Below are positions 1 to 8,670 of a DNA stretch of 64,000 nucleotides, piece after piece (the first letter of the stretch is position 1; every line of letters begins with the position of its first letter). This DNA comes from Stutzerimonas stutzeri KOS6 (lineage in GTDB: Bacteria > Pseudomonadota > Gammaproteobacteria > Pseudomonadales > Pseudomonadaceae). Below the pieces are notes generated by a model. The model worked only from the letters and a program-made list of their open reading frames with translations, was not told where the DNA came from and ran no database searches. The translations under genes were made by a program, and so were the position numbers. The DNA lies in the NCBI RefSeq assembly GCF_000307775.2, contig NZ_KK020677.1:41470-105469 (forward strand), read 5' to 3'.

Positions 1-650
1 CCCTAGAGGAGTTGCTCTCAGGTGATTTCTTACATGCGCCGACTTCAGCGATCACATACGCAATGAATACCGTTAAGTCTCAGGTGGCTGTAATTAGCGA
101 GCGGACAGGCGCTATTACTCACATGAACCCTACTCGCTTCCGATACACCCTCGGAACTAACCTCGCCAGAGAGGGCAAAGGGGAATACGTCATCGCCGAG
201 GCGCTAGATCACTCAGATACTCAAAACGCGAGCGTGTACGTTAGAAACATCCCTGAATTCGTCGAGCAAATCGACAAGGCTGTGGCCTTGCAGCTTGCAC
301 CTCTCGCCCAGGCGTTCAGAGGGGTGCTTGTGGTCAATGAGGCTGCTGCTCATAGAGGAGGGGATCCCACCAGCCGGATATACAGTTCGGGTGGCAATGT
401 CGGCAGCTGTGGAAGCTTTGGCTTCTGTGGTGCACTGGCTCCTGTCGCCTGCTACACATGCGCCCACTTCCAGCCGTGGCTGGAAGGCCCTCATGAACTC
501 GTGCTGGATCAGCTGATCAGCGAGCGAGACAGCGTTCTTCAGGCAACAGGTGACCCAAAGGTCGCTTCTGTGAACGATCGGCTCATTCTAGCGGTTAGTG
601 ATGTTGTCACTCGCTGTAACGCGATGAAGAGCGAGCCTGTGCATGTCTAA
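1..650 (+). CDS. Tyrosine recombinase (site-specific integrase), C-terminal part, truncated by window edge
   Basis: The frame is open to base 1, so the gene begins outside the window and only about the last 215 residues are seen. They contain the end of a tyrosine recombinase catalytic domain: a TRFRYTLGTNLA segment matching the HxxR region, then IAEALDHSDTQNASVYVR, where the tyrosine of SVYVR is the likely nucleophile. After it comes a cysteine-rich tail (GSCGSFGFCG, then CYTCAHF) that could bind metal. The last 8 bases overlap the start of the next recombinase gene, so the two are probably translated together. It should cut and rejoin DNA when the element moves. The recombinase family is clear; substrate and att site are unknown. 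Confidence 0.8.
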   Translation, partial: LEELLSGDFLHAPTSAITYAMNTVKSQVAVISERTGAITHMNPTRFRYTLGTNLAREGKGEYVIAEALDHSDTQNASVYVRNIPEFVEQIDKAVALQLAPLAQAFRGVLVVNEAAAHRGGDPTSRIYSSGGNVGSCGSFGFCGALAPVACYTCAHFQPWLEGPHELVLDQLISERDSVLQATGDPKVASVNDRLILAVSDVVTRCNAMKSEPVHV

Positions 651-2652
651 CGTCTTCCTATTCGTCCCCAAAACCCAGCTAACCTGCCGCGAGAACCTCA
701 ACGAGTTCGTGCTCAGGTGCCGAGATCAGCTCACAGTCTTCGGTGAGGATCTCAATTGGCACAGCCACGCCTGGCCTGGTGTCGGTAACTTCACTAAGAA
801 AGGAGCGCCTTCTCGCGGCTACACAGAAGCTCAGCTGTTGAGCGCCGACATCATGTCCTTCGCTAAGGCATATGTGCGCTATCAACAGGGGCATAACCCC
901 AACAAGCTGAAGAACGAGTTCAAGGCTATCCGCTGTATTGAGGAGGCGCTCTTAACGGTCAAGGGATGTGCAGACATCACGCTGACAGATCTGAGTGTGC
1001 TGGATGAGGCCGGCAGGGTCGCTGCGGCGTATGGATCCTCCAGCTATCAGGCGAGCATCAATCTGGTGAAGCTGGTTGAGTTCCTTAACGAGAGCGGGAT
1101 CATTGCAGCCCCGCTTGTTTGGAAGAACCCCATCAGAAAGCCGCAGGAAATTCATCGCACGGACGCGATTGCAAAGCAGAAGCGCGAAGAAAAGATGCCC
1201 CCAGAAGGCGCTCTAGAGGCCATGGCGGAGATGTTCTTTAACGACCTACAAGCGCCAAGGGATCGCTTCACAACGTCGATTTTCGCCTTGTGTGCCAGCG
1301 CGCCGTCGCGAATTACCGAGGTTCAAGAGCTACCGTTGAACTGCCTCCACCGGGAGCGTGATCCTAAGACCGGGATGGAACGAGTCGGACTCCGATTCTA
1401 TGCCGGTAAAGGCTATGAGTCCGATATCAAGTGGATTCCGACCGTCATGATTGAGGTCGTCGAAGAAGCTGTTCGACGTCTCACTGAATTGTCGGCGCCA
1501 GGCCGGAAACTGGCTCAGTGGCTAGAGGCTCATCCTGATAAATTTTATCGACATGAGGACTGTCCCAATGTCGGCGAGCATCACCCATTAACGCCCGTCC
1601 AGGCATTGGCTGCTCTGGGGCTTTTGCCGGGGAATTCCCCTCAGAGTGCTTTGAAGCAAATGCTGAAGTCTTATGCGCCGTTCAAGGAGTTCTACGCCAA
1701 AAACGGCTTCGTCACTTTGGCATTTCTGAATGAGTTTGTTCACAGCAGGTTACCGAAAGGCTGGCCATGGCTGAATAAAGAGCGCCACATCAAGTATAGC
1801 GAAGCGCTTTGCTGCTATAGGCGGAACGAGTTACGAGACGATCTATCCACGAGCCGCGTTATTGTTTGGGCCCCTGGGAAAAGTACGTTCACCACGGACA
1901 TCAACTACATCGACGGCCAAGAGCGCAGCATCTGGGAGCGCTACGGCTACAAGAACGTCGACGGAACCCCCATCTCGATGGCTTCGCACCAGATCAGGCA
2001 CTTCCTGAACACCATCGCTAATCGAGGCGACATGGGGCAGTTGGCCATTGCCAAGTGGTCGGGCCGCAAAAACATTCACCAGAACGCTACCTACAACCAC
2101 ATGAGCGACGAAGAGCACGTCGAGATGGCTAGGGACGCTGGGATCGGCACTGCTCTGGGAAAGGTTAGGCAGAACTTACCAGTAACACTGGCTGATCTCG
2201 AAGCGGTTGGCGATGGCGTAGCCCACGTCACCATCTTCGGTTTCTGTGTGCATGACTACTCAATGCTTCCCTGCCAGAAGCACCGGGACTGCTTGAACTG
2301 CACCGAGCATGCTTGTGTGAAGGGCGAGGCCGTTAAGCTGGAGCGTTTGAAGGCGCATCGTGATGCAATTTGGGATCAGCTTGTTAAGGCCCAGAGTGCA
2401 AATGAGGACGGAATCTACGGGGCTGATCGGTGGAGCGCACACCAGATCAAAACACTTGAAAGGGTTGATCAGCTCATCGCAATCCTGGAATCGAAAGAGA
2501 CCCTTGATGGGACGATCATCCGCCTGAACAGTGATCAAGAGTTCAGTCCGCTTAAGCGCGCTATTGCTGCTCGCTCAGCCGCCCCAAGCCTGCCAGCACC
2601 TAAGGAGGCCGAGCCAGGCATGGACGAGCTTCGTGCTCTGCTGGGGGTTTAA
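643..2652 (+). CDS. Large tyrosine recombinase with cysteine-rich C-terminal extension
   Basis: A 669-residue protein with a tyrosine recombinase catalytic domain in its middle. The first arginine lies in SRITEV (R223), the HxxR box is HQIR (H449, R452), and IAKWSGRKNIHQNATYNHM supplies the W472 box and likely nucleophile Y484. Between R223 and H449 is a spacer longer than in ordinary phage integrases. After the domain comes a cysteine cluster (C535, C544, C550, C553, C558), probably a zinc site, and a mostly helical tail. Its ATG overlaps the previous recombinase by 8 bases. Two different tyrosine recombinases in tandem recall Tn554 TnpA/TnpB and other multi-recombinase elements. Catalytic residues are intact, so it is probably active. 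Exact family not assigned. Confidence 0.85.
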   Translation: MSNVFLFVPKTQLTCRENLNEFVLRCRDQLTVFGEDLNWHSHAWPGVGNFTKKGAPSRGYTEAQLLSADIMSFAKAYVRYQQGHNPNKLKNEFKAIRCIEEALLTVKGCADITLTDLSVLDEAGRVAAAYGSSSYQASINLVKLVEFLNESGIIAAPLVWKNPIRKPQEIHRTDAIAKQKREEKMPPEGALEAMAEMFFNDLQAPRDRFTTSIFALCASAPSRITEVQELPLNCLHRERDPKTGMERVGLRFYAGKGYESDIKWIPTVMIEVVEEAVRRLTELSAPGRKLAQWLEAHPDKFYRHEDCPNVGEHHPLTPVQALAALGLLPGNSPQSALKQMLKSYAPFKEFYAKNGFVTLAFLNEFVHSRLPKGWPWLNKERHIKYSEALCCYRRNELRDDLSTSRVIVWAPGKSTFTTDINYIDGQERSIWERYGYKNVDGTPISMASHQIRHFLNTIANRGDMGQLAIAKWSGRKNIHQNATYNHMSDEEHVEMARDAGIGTALGKVRQNLPVTLADLEAVGDGVAHVTIFGFCVHDYSMLPCQKHRDCLNCTEHACVKGEAVKLERLKAHRDAIWDQLVKAQSANEDGIYGADRWSAHQIKTLERVDQLIAILESKETLDGTIIRLNSDQEFSPLKRAIAARSAAPSLPAPKEAEPGMDELRALLGV

Positions 2653-2655
2653 TCA

Positions 2656-3069
2656 ATGGCCAAACATCTGAGCGCGAAAGATCTTGATCTGATTGTGAAG
2701 CTGATCGATGGCTGGGAAGGGAAGCTGGGGTGGGAGGCTCTTTGCGATGCTGTTGAGCCGCTGATTGGGTCTCGGCCCACCCGTCAGACACTGAACTCAC
2801 ACGAGCGAATCAAGAGCGCTTTCACCCACCAGAAGGCCCGCTTGAAATCAGGGTTCGTTTCAACGAAGCGTCCACCAAGCCTCAGTATTGCCGAACAAAG
2901 GATTCGCCGGCTGGAGGCTGAGAACTACAGGCTGGAGCGTGAGAACGCCCGGCTGTTGGAGCAATTCATGCGTTGGCAGTACAACGCCCACAAGCACAAC
3001 GTCTCGCAAGAGAAGCTGGACGCTCCGCTGCCGTTTGTTGACCGTAACTCATCGGAGAAGAAGTCCTAA
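2656..3069 (+). CDS. Small helix-turn-helix/coiled-coil protein of the recombinase module
   Basis: A 137-residue protein starting 3 bases after the large recombinase. Residues 1-60 look like a small helical DNA-binding domain (GWEALCDAVEPLIGSRPTRQ, resembling a helix-turn-helix). Residues about 78-115 are a coiled coil with regularly spaced leucines and many charged residues (IRRLEAENYRLERENARLL). Its place and build recall Tn554 TnpC, an accessory protein of a tandem-recombinase transposon, but I see no sequence match that I can claim. Likely a DNA-binding or orientation factor for the recombinases. Its TAA stop shares its last base with the ATG of the next gene. Confidence 0.7.
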   Translation: MAKHLSAKDLDLIVKLIDGWEGKLGWEALCDAVEPLIGSRPTRQTLNSHERIKSAFTHQKARLKSGFVSTKRPPSLSIAEQRIRRLEAENYRLERENARLLEQFMRWQYNAHKHNVSQEKLDAPLPFVDRNSSEKKS

Positions 3070-3509
3070 TGGCCAACGGACAGCAGATCGCCGAAGAAAA
3101 CCTGGCCGCGTTCCTCGCCTGGTCGACCTCCAAGTCTGATGGCGACTTCCTTGAGTACGTGCATCGCGGCAAGCTGAAGCGTTCTGAGATCGCTGCTGAG
3201 TGCGGGTTCGGCAAGAGCGCGCTGACGCAGAACCCCGCAATTCGCCAGGCGCTAGAGGCGCTGGAGAACGAGCTGCGAGCTGCCGGGGTTCTAGCCCCTC
3301 TCGTGGCCTCTCTGCCTGCTGGACAGAAGGTCGAGCCTCCACTGCGTGACGGCGATGCCAAGCAGCGGCGGCAAGACGGCCAGCGCCTGAACTCATTGGA
3401 GCAAGAAAATGCAGCCCTGCGTGCCGAGCTCCAGGCTGCAAAGCAGATGCTCACTCGCTACACGCTTATGACCGAGTTCTTAGAAGAAACCGGCAGGATG
3501 CCCCGGTGA
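3069..3509 (+). CDS. Second small HTH/leucine-zipper protein of the module (possibly VPA1267-type)
   Basis: A 146-residue protein whose ATG overlaps the previous stop by one base. Residues about 30-70 (LKRSEIAAECGFGKSALTQN) are a clear helix-turn-helix-like segment in which a residue pair selects operator DNA. Residues about 105-135 form a leucine-zipper-like coil (LNSLEQENAALRAELQAAKQ). From memory the N-terminal part resembles the family named after Vibrio VPA1267, which sits beside integrases in genomic islands; this is weak. With the preceding gene it forms a pair of small DNA-binding plus coiled-coil proteins that could heterodimerise. The stop overlaps the next start as GTGA. Confidence 0.7.
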   Translation: MANGQQIAEENLAAFLAWSTSKSDGDFLEYVHRGKLKRSEIAAECGFGKSALTQNPAIRQALEALENELRAAGVLAPLVASLPAGQKVEPPLRDGDAKQRRQDGQRLNSLEQENAALRAELQAAKQMLTRYTLMTEFLEETGRMPR

Positions 3510-5827
3510 ACGCCGTTGTCCCCAACTTGATCAATATCAGCGTGCGAGTCACCAGCATTCGCTCTGTTAATCGCAAGGGGTGCATTGCATACGGTCACCG
3601 TATGGACATCCAGAAGGGCATTAATGACCGCTCCAGCCCTGTGGTCATCAAGGTTGCGGATGCCATCGCCAGGCGTTCTGATATCTCTGTAGGTGGAATA
3701 TTCGATGTATACGGCGAGGCCAGTACTGTCCTGAGGAAGCATGGCGCCTTCGCGATCAACGAGATGACGGTTGATGCTCAAGATATCCGGCTTGTCCGCC
3801 CTAGTGGATCCCAGCTCATCCAGTGGATAGGCGATAACGTCAAGGGCGTGGGGGAGGTTAAGGCCACGCGGCTTTGGGATGCCCTCGGAGAGCGGCTGTA
3901 CAACGCACTGGATGAGGCCGATCACTGCGCTATCTCGATGATCATCCCCACCGAGGAAGTGCGGGAAGGGATGTTCTCGCGCTGGAGTGAGGACGGTGAC
4001 GCCAAGACACTCCGCTTCGTTCAGGACAAGAAAATCCCCCTGGTGCTCGCCAGGAAGGCTATTCGCTTCCACAAAAAGAACACCATCGCTGCCTTGCTCG
4101 CAGACCCGTATCGCCTTCTCAGCTTTGCAGGCGATTGGGCTGTGGTGGATAGCGTCGCCAGGGATAGCTTTGGCCTGACCCTGGATGATCCTCGCAGGAT
4201 CACTGCGGCGCTGGAAGAAGCCCTGTACCGGGCTTCTGAGAAGGGACACACCTGTAGCTCATTGGCAGACCTCCATTCCACTGTCCGCCAGTTGATCAAG
4301 CCTCATGCTGCGCCTAGTGAAGCGCTAGCCAAAGCCCTAATGGATGGGGGCGCAGCTGGGCAGTTTGTGTTTCAGGATCTGGCGCTGTTGGGCCCAATGC
4401 TCTTCGCTCCGGGATCCTGGCTCATGGAGCGTCGTTGCGCCGAGTTCATCCGGGATTTGATAGTCACCCCATCACTTCAACCCCAGCTGTTCCCTGTGGA
4501 TGTCAGTGAAGTCATCGCGCAGTTTGAGGAAGGGGAGAGGGCGTTCCTGGGGCTACCGTCGTTCGGTCTGAACCAAGCTCAGCGCGACGCCGTGAATACG
4601 TCGTTTTCGACGCGCTTCAGCGTGATCACCGGTGGTGCTGGCGTCGGCAAGACAACCGTGCTTAAGGCCCTGTATAGGGCCTTGGATACGACTGGCCTCC
4701 CACGCTTCCAGATGGCGCTTTCTGGCCGGGCTACTGCACGGATGATCGAGGCTACTGGCGAGGAAGCGACGACCATTGCCGGGTTCTTGAAGAGGGTGAC
4801 CGAGAAGGACATGGGGCCAGCGCCAATCATTGTCATCGACGAGGCATCAATGCTTGATCTGGTCACCTTCTTCCGGTTGGTTCAGAAGCTGCCGCCCGAT
4901 TGCCAGGTGATTCTCGTGGGTGATCCATACCAATTGCCCCCAATCGGAGCCGGGCTGATCCTACACGTGCTGTGCAGGCTTGCTGGAGTGCCGACGACTG
5001 AGTTGGTTGAGGTAAAGCGCCAAGCTAAGGAATCCTCAATTCCTGTTGCGGCGCGACGCATCCGGGAAGGGTTGCGTCCTTCGTTCAGTGCCGACGAGCA
5101 CGATGATGTGGTGTTCCTGCCATGCCCTGACGCAGAGATACTTTCGACAGTAATCAGGCTGTACGAGCAAGACGCGGGGAACACCCAGATTCTCTCGGCT
5201 ACCAAGTCTTGCGGCTTTGCTGGCGTGGATGCGATCAATCGGGTCTGCCACGGCAAATACGCGGATCACAGCCAGCCACTGCTCGCTGAGAATCCAGAAA
5301 CAGGTGAGATCGAGGCGACAGGCCTATGTGCTGGCGATCTGGTGATGTTCACGGCCAACGATTGGGCGCGGAACCTCCAGAACGGCTCGCTTGGGCAGCT
5401 CAACGTGGTCTTTGATAGCCCACGAGAAGTGAACATCGGGAGTGATGAGAACCCTCGCATCGTCTCTGCGCTGGGCAGAGCCACCTTTGAGGGCGTGCAA
5501 CACTACATCTTAGATACCGATGTCGACTCGCTGGAACTCGCCTATTCCATCACCGTCCACAAAGCTCAGGGCTCTCAGTTTAGGCGCGTGATCATTCCCG
5601 TCCGGAAGTCGCGTATTCTGGACAGAACCTTTGTTTACACAGCAGCTACTCGCGCCCAAGTGCAGGTCATCTTCGTGGGGGATTTCGAAGCGGTAGAAGA
5701 GGCTATTGAGCTACCTCCCAAGGCCTTCTTACGGCAGGTTGGTTTGCAAGCCCTGCTAGAAGCTGAGCTCTCCAGGCCTGCTGCGCAGTCAAAGACGGAG
5801 ATCGAAAGTCGCAGCAAGCCAGGGTAG
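3506..5827 (+). CDS. RecD-like superfamily 1 DNA helicase (AAA ATPase) of the mobile module
   Basis: A 773-residue helicase starting at GTG within GTGA, overlapping the previous stop. The N-terminal third has a helix-hairpin-helix-like stretch (DNVKGVGEVKATRLWDAL, about residues 110-127) as in RecD2. The ATPase core shows Walker A GGAGVGKTT (376-384, K382), Walker B VIDEAS (443-448), GDPYQLPPIGAG (472-483), and the C-terminal UvrD/RecD motif SITVHKAQGSQF (about 681-692) followed by a YTAATRAQ arginine motif. It is therefore a probable 5'-3' helicase. It is the last gene of the coupled operon and ends about 260 bases before the first core gene. It may process recombination intermediates, or it may be defence or conjugation cargo; function in this setting is not known. 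Confidence 0.85.
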   Translation: MNAVVPNLINISVRVTSIRSVNRKGCIAYGHRMDIQKGINDRSSPVVIKVADAIARRSDISVGGIFDVYGEASTVLRKHGAFAINEMTVDAQDIRLVRPSGSQLIQWIGDNVKGVGEVKATRLWDALGERLYNALDEADHCAISMIIPTEEVREGMFSRWSEDGDAKTLRFVQDKKIPLVLARKAIRFHKKNTIAALLADPYRLLSFAGDWAVVDSVARDSFGLTLDDPRRITAALEEALYRASEKGHTCSSLADLHSTVRQLIKPHAAPSEALAKALMDGGAAGQFVFQDLALLGPMLFAPGSWLMERRCAEFIRDLIVTPSLQPQLFPVDVSEVIAQFEEGERAFLGLPSFGLNQAQRDAVNTSFSTRFSVITGGAGVGKTTVLKALYRALDTTGLPRFQMALSGRATARMIEATGEEATTIAGFLKRVTEKDMGPAPIIVIDEASMLDLVTFFRLVQKLPPDCQVILVGDPYQLPPIGAGLILHVLCRLAGVPTTELVEVKRQAKESSIPVAARRIREGLRPSFSADEHDDVVFLPCPDAEILSTVIRLYEQDAGNTQILSATKSCGFAGVDAINRVCHGKYADHSQPLLAENPETGEIEATGLCAGDLVMFTANDWARNLQNGSLGQLNVVFDSPREVNIGSDENPRIVSALGRATFEGVQHYILDTDVDSLELAYSITVHKAQGSQFRRVIIPVRKSRILDRTFVYTAATRAQVQVIFVGDFEAVEEAIELPPKAFLRQVGLQALLEAELSRPAAQSKTEIESRSKPG

Positions 5828-6091
5828 TGGCTCGCGTCCTTACCGCTCGTCGGAATTAATCATCTCTCTGTGTGGTGCTCGAACGCAAAGTCACCCAGGG
5901 TATTTTGTAAAGTTTATGGGTGCTAAACTGTAACTATATGGCAAAAATTTACAGAAATTTTTACGAAAGTGTCCATAGTTCAATGGGGCGCAGCATGCTA
6001 GGTGCCAAAGAATACGCCCTCCCACTCACTCACTCGGTCACCCATTTGGGTTTCCGGTGTTTATAACCGTTCTAGGTTTTTGCGAATGCGA
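5828..6091. other. Junction between the integrated element and the core chromosome
   Basis: No convincing gene lies here. Bases about 5880-5975 are distinctly AT-rich compared with both sides and hold a perfect inverted repeat. From about 6000 the base composition returns to that of the core genome and an open frame runs unbroken into the next gene. The right attachment site of the element is most likely in this interval, because the recombinase operon ends at its left edge and conserved core gene order begins at its right edge. I cannot define the att core because the other end is outside the window. Confidence 0.5.
5943..5962. repeat. Perfect 8-bp AT inverted repeat
   Basis: AAAAATTT, four bases ACAG, then AAATTTTT. 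It could be a rho-independent-like stop for the recombinase-helicase operon, a recombinase or HTH-protein binding site, or part of the attachment site. No GC stem precedes the T run, so a classical terminator is less likely than a protein site. Confidence 0.5.
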
Positions 6092-6970
6092 ATGCGCCTG
6101 ATGCTGTTGGGCGGCGGCAATGCCCTGGGCCAGGCGCTCATCCGCCTCGGTGCCGAGGAAGACATCGGCTTCCTCGCGCCGCGTCCGCCGGCCCAGGGCT
6201 GGGATGCCGCCAGCCTGACTCAACTTCTCGACGACAGCCGCCCGGATGTCGTGATCAACCTTGCCTACTACTACGACTGGTTCCAGAGTGGGCAGGCCAA
6301 CGAGTCCGTGCTCACGGCCCAGGAGCGCGCCGTCGAGCGGCTTGCCGAGCTTTGTCAGCATCATGATTTCGTCCTGTTGCAGCCGTCGAGCTACCGGGTA
6401 TTCGACGGTGCGCGTACTACCGCCTACAGCGAAAAGGACGAAGTGGCACCATTGGATGCGCGGGGCAGGGCGCTTTGGCGTCTTGAGCAAAGCGTGCGCG
6501 CGCTATGCCCGCGGCATGTGCTGCTGCGTTTCGGCTGGCTGCTTGATGACAGCCGCGACGGTGTTCTGGGGCGTGTGCTGCAACGGCTCGAGCAGAGCGA
6601 GCCAATCCTTCTGGCGGACGATCGACGCGGCAACCCGACGCCCGTGGACGATGCCGCCCGGGTGATTCTCGCGGTGCTCAAGCAGCTCGATTGCCAGGCG
6701 CCCCTGTGGGGTACCTATCATTATGGCGGGCACGAAGCCTCCACGCCTTTGCTGGTCGCCCAGGCATTGCTTGGCGAGGCCGGCAAGTATCGCGATGTGG
6801 CGACAGCCAAGCTGACGGCGGTAGCCCATGCCGACTGCTCGGATGCTGCGGCCGAACCGCAGCATGGGGTGCTCGCCTGTAAGAAGATTTTCACCACTTT
6901 CGGTATCAAGCCGCGTGCTTGGCGCACTGGCCTGCCGAGCCTGCTGGAGCGCTACTACCGTCATGGCTGA
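6092..6970 (+). CDS. RmlD-like sugar-nucleotide reductase / SDR protein (PA4069-like)
   Basis: A 292-residue extended short-chain dehydrogenase of the RmlD substrate-binding kind. The N-terminal MLLGGGNALGQALIRLGAE is the dinucleotide-binding loop; a YRVFDG...YSEKD segment resembles the RmlD active-site region, though the usual YxxxK is not clear. The frame extends upstream to 6002, but the leading residues look non-native; ATGs at 6086, 6092 and 6101 are alternatives and none has a strong ribosome site. The stop overlaps the next start by 8 bases (ATGGCTGA). It probably works with the epimerase on a nucleotide sugar for cell-surface polysaccharide. Being the first gene after the element, its native promoter may have been displaced. 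Confidence 0.75.
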   Translation: MRLMLLGGGNALGQALIRLGAEEDIGFLAPRPPAQGWDAASLTQLLDDSRPDVVINLAYYYDWFQSGQANESVLTAQERAVERLAELCQHHDFVLLQPSSYRVFDGARTTAYSEKDEVAPLDARGRALWRLEQSVRALCPRHVLLRFGWLLDDSRDGVLGRVLQRLEQSEPILLADDRRGNPTPVDDAARVILAVLKQLDCQAPLWGTYHYGGHEASTPLLVAQALLGEAGKYRDVATAKLTAVAHADCSDAAAEPQHGVLACKKIFTTFGIKPRAWRTGLPSLLERYYRHG

Positions 6971-7892
6971 TGCCCCGATCCTGGTGACCGGCGGAGCCGG
7001 CTTCATTGGCTCCAACCTGGTCGATGCTCTACTGGCGCGTGGCGATGCCGTGCGTGTGCTGGACAACCTTTCGACCGGCAAACGCGAGAATCTGCCGCGG
7101 GACGCTCGCGTCGAGCTGATCATCGGTGATGTGGCCGATGCCGACTGCGTGCGTCGTGCCGTGCAGGGGTGTCGTGCAGTGGTGCATCTGGCTGCGGTGG
7201 CATCGGTGCAGGCGTCGGTGGACGATCCCTTCGCGACTCATCAGAGCAATCTGATCGGCACGCTGAATCTGTGCGAGGCGATGCGCGAGGCTGGCGTGCG
7301 TCGGGTACTGTTCGCCTCGAGCGCGGCTGTCTATGGCAATAACGGCGAAGGCCTGGCCATTGACGAGGACACGCCGAAGGCGCCGTTGACGCCTTACGCC
7401 GCGGATAAGCTGGCCAGCGAGCATTACCTGGATTTCTACCGCCGCCAGCATGGGCTCGAGCCGGTGGTCTTCCGCTTCTTCAATATCTTCGGGCCGCGAC
7501 AGGATCCGTCTTCGCCATATTCCGGGGTGATCAGCATCTTCACCGAGCGGGCGCAGAAGCGTTTGCCGATAGCGGTGTTCGGTGATGGCGAGCAGACCCG
7601 GGATTTCGTCTACGTCGGCGACTTGGTCGAGGTGCTGGTGCAGGCGCTCGAGTCGCCCGAAGTAGCAGAAGGGGCGGTCAATGTCGGGCTGAATCAGGCT
7701 ACTTCGCTGAATCAGCTGCTCGAAGCCATCAGCGATGTGCTGGGGGGGCTGCCCGAGGTGAGTTACCAGGCGGCGCGCTCGGGGGACATCCGCCATTCGC
7801 GGGCGAACAATGCGCGGCTGTTGCAGCGCTATGGTCTGCCGCAGCCGCCGACCGGCATGCGTGAAGGGTTGGCGAAGCTGCTGGGTTTGTAG
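6963..7892 (+). CDS. NAD-dependent epimerase/dehydratase, GalE-like (PA4068-like)
   Basis: A 309-residue extended SDR enzyme. It shows the NAD-binding motif TGGAGFIGSNLVDALL near residues 9-24, the catalytic serine region FASSAAVYG, and the YxxxK motif in TPYAADKLASEH. FFNIFGPRQDPSSPYSGVIS is the usual sugar-nucleotide binding stretch. It should interconvert or dehydrate a UDP- or dTDP-sugar in the cytoplasm. Start chosen at ATG 6963 because it overlaps the previous stop by 8 bases and gives the normal family length. A strong hairpin follows at 7911. The exact substrate cannot be read from sequence. Confidence 0.9.
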   Translation: MADAPILVTGGAGFIGSNLVDALLARGDAVRVLDNLSTGKRENLPRDARVELIIGDVADADCVRRAVQGCRAVVHLAAVASVQASVDDPFATHQSNLIGTLNLCEAMREAGVRRVLFASSAAVYGNNGEGLAIDEDTPKAPLTPYAADKLASEHYLDFYRRQHGLEPVVFRFFNIFGPRQDPSSPYSGVISIFTERAQKRLPIAVFGDGEQTRDFVYVGDLVEVLVQALESPEVAEGAVNVGLNQATSLNQLLEAISDVLGGLPEVSYQAARSGDIRHSRANNARLLQRYGLPQPPTGMREGLAKLLGL

Positions 7893-7910
7893 GTTACGAA
7901 CTCTGAAAAC

Positions 7911-7937
7911 ACAAAAGGCGCCCTGGGCGCCTTTTGT
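7911..7937. terminator. Bidirectional terminator between epimerase and oprG
   Basis: Perfect 12-bp stem ACAAAAGGCGCC / GGCGCCTTTTGT with a CTG loop. It has an A run on the left and a T run on the right, so it can stop transcription of both convergent genes. Confidence 0.9.
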
Positions 7938-7965
7938 TTGTCTGCGATCCGGCTGGGCTGGTTCG

Positions 7966-8634
7966 TCAGAACTTGTAGCCGAGACCGACCATGTAGACGA
8001 AGGGGTCTACGTCCACGTCGACTTTGATTTTGGTATTGCCGGAGTAAGTCGTACCAGTGGTGTCGATATCGATATAACGAACCTGGGCGTTCAGCATGAC
8101 GTTATCGGTCAGCATGTAGTCCATACCGACTTGGGCAGCCAGGCCCCAGGAGTCTTTCATATCGAGACCGCGGAGTTGCAAGGCAGAATTTTCAGCCTCG
8201 CTGGTCAGTTTGTCATCGAAGAACCAAGTGTAGTTGATACCGGCGCCAACATAGGGCTGGAACGCGGAGTTCTTCTCGAGCGGGTAGTAAACGACGCTCA
8301 GGGTCGGCGGCAAGTGTTTGACCTCGCCGAGCTTGAGGCCGCCCAGGCCTTTAGTGCCTACGTCGTGGCTGAACGGAGTGGCGGCCAGCAGTTCAATACC
8401 GATCTTGTCCGTCAGCATGTAAGCAAAGTTCAGCCCCAGCTGAGTATCGCTATCCAAGGTCGCGCCCGTGCCAGCCAATGCTGTGCCGCCAGCTTTTATG
8501 TTGCCGCTATCCTCGTGCGGATCAACGGTAACCGCACCCGCGCGGACAATGATGTCCCCTGCCTCGAAAGCCTGGGCGAAGGGTGCGGCCAGCGCCAGGG
8601 CCAGCGCGGAAGCGGTGAACAGGGTCTTGCGCAT
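7966..8634 (-). CDS. oprG: OmpW-family outer membrane protein, OprG-like
   Basis: A 222-residue precursor with a clear signal peptide (MRKTLFTASALALALAAPFAQA) and a mature part of alternating hydrophobic strands ending in GLGYKF, the aromatic C-terminus of outer membrane beta-barrels. The family forms an 8-stranded barrel that passes small hydrophobic molecules sideways into the membrane. Position next to the PA4068-like epimerase matches oprG of P. aeruginosa (PA4067), which is known to be raised in low oxygen through Anr. An Anr-type box lies upstream here at a fitting distance. Convergent with the epimerase gene, sharing its terminator. Confidence 0.9.
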   Translation of the reverse strand: MRKTLFTASALALALAAPFAQAFEAGDIIVRAGAVTVDPHEDSGNIKAGGTALAGTGATLDSDTQLGLNFAYMLTDKIGIELLAATPFSHDVGTKGLGGLKLGEVKHLPPTLSVVYYPLEKNSAFQPYVGAGINYTWFFDDKLTSEAENSALQLRGLDMKDSWGLAAQVGMDYMLTDNVMLNAQVRYIDIDTTGTTYSGNTKIKVDVDVDPFVYMVGLGYKF

Positions 8635-8670
8635 GATGATGCTCCGTTTGTTGGAATGCGATTGGGCGCC

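Noticed and set aside
1..3509. Assignment of the recombinase genes as a gamma-mobile-trio (GmtY-GmtZ-GmtX)
   Set aside because: Layout is similar, but the small protein does not resemble GmtX as I remember it. The name was left out because no search could be run.
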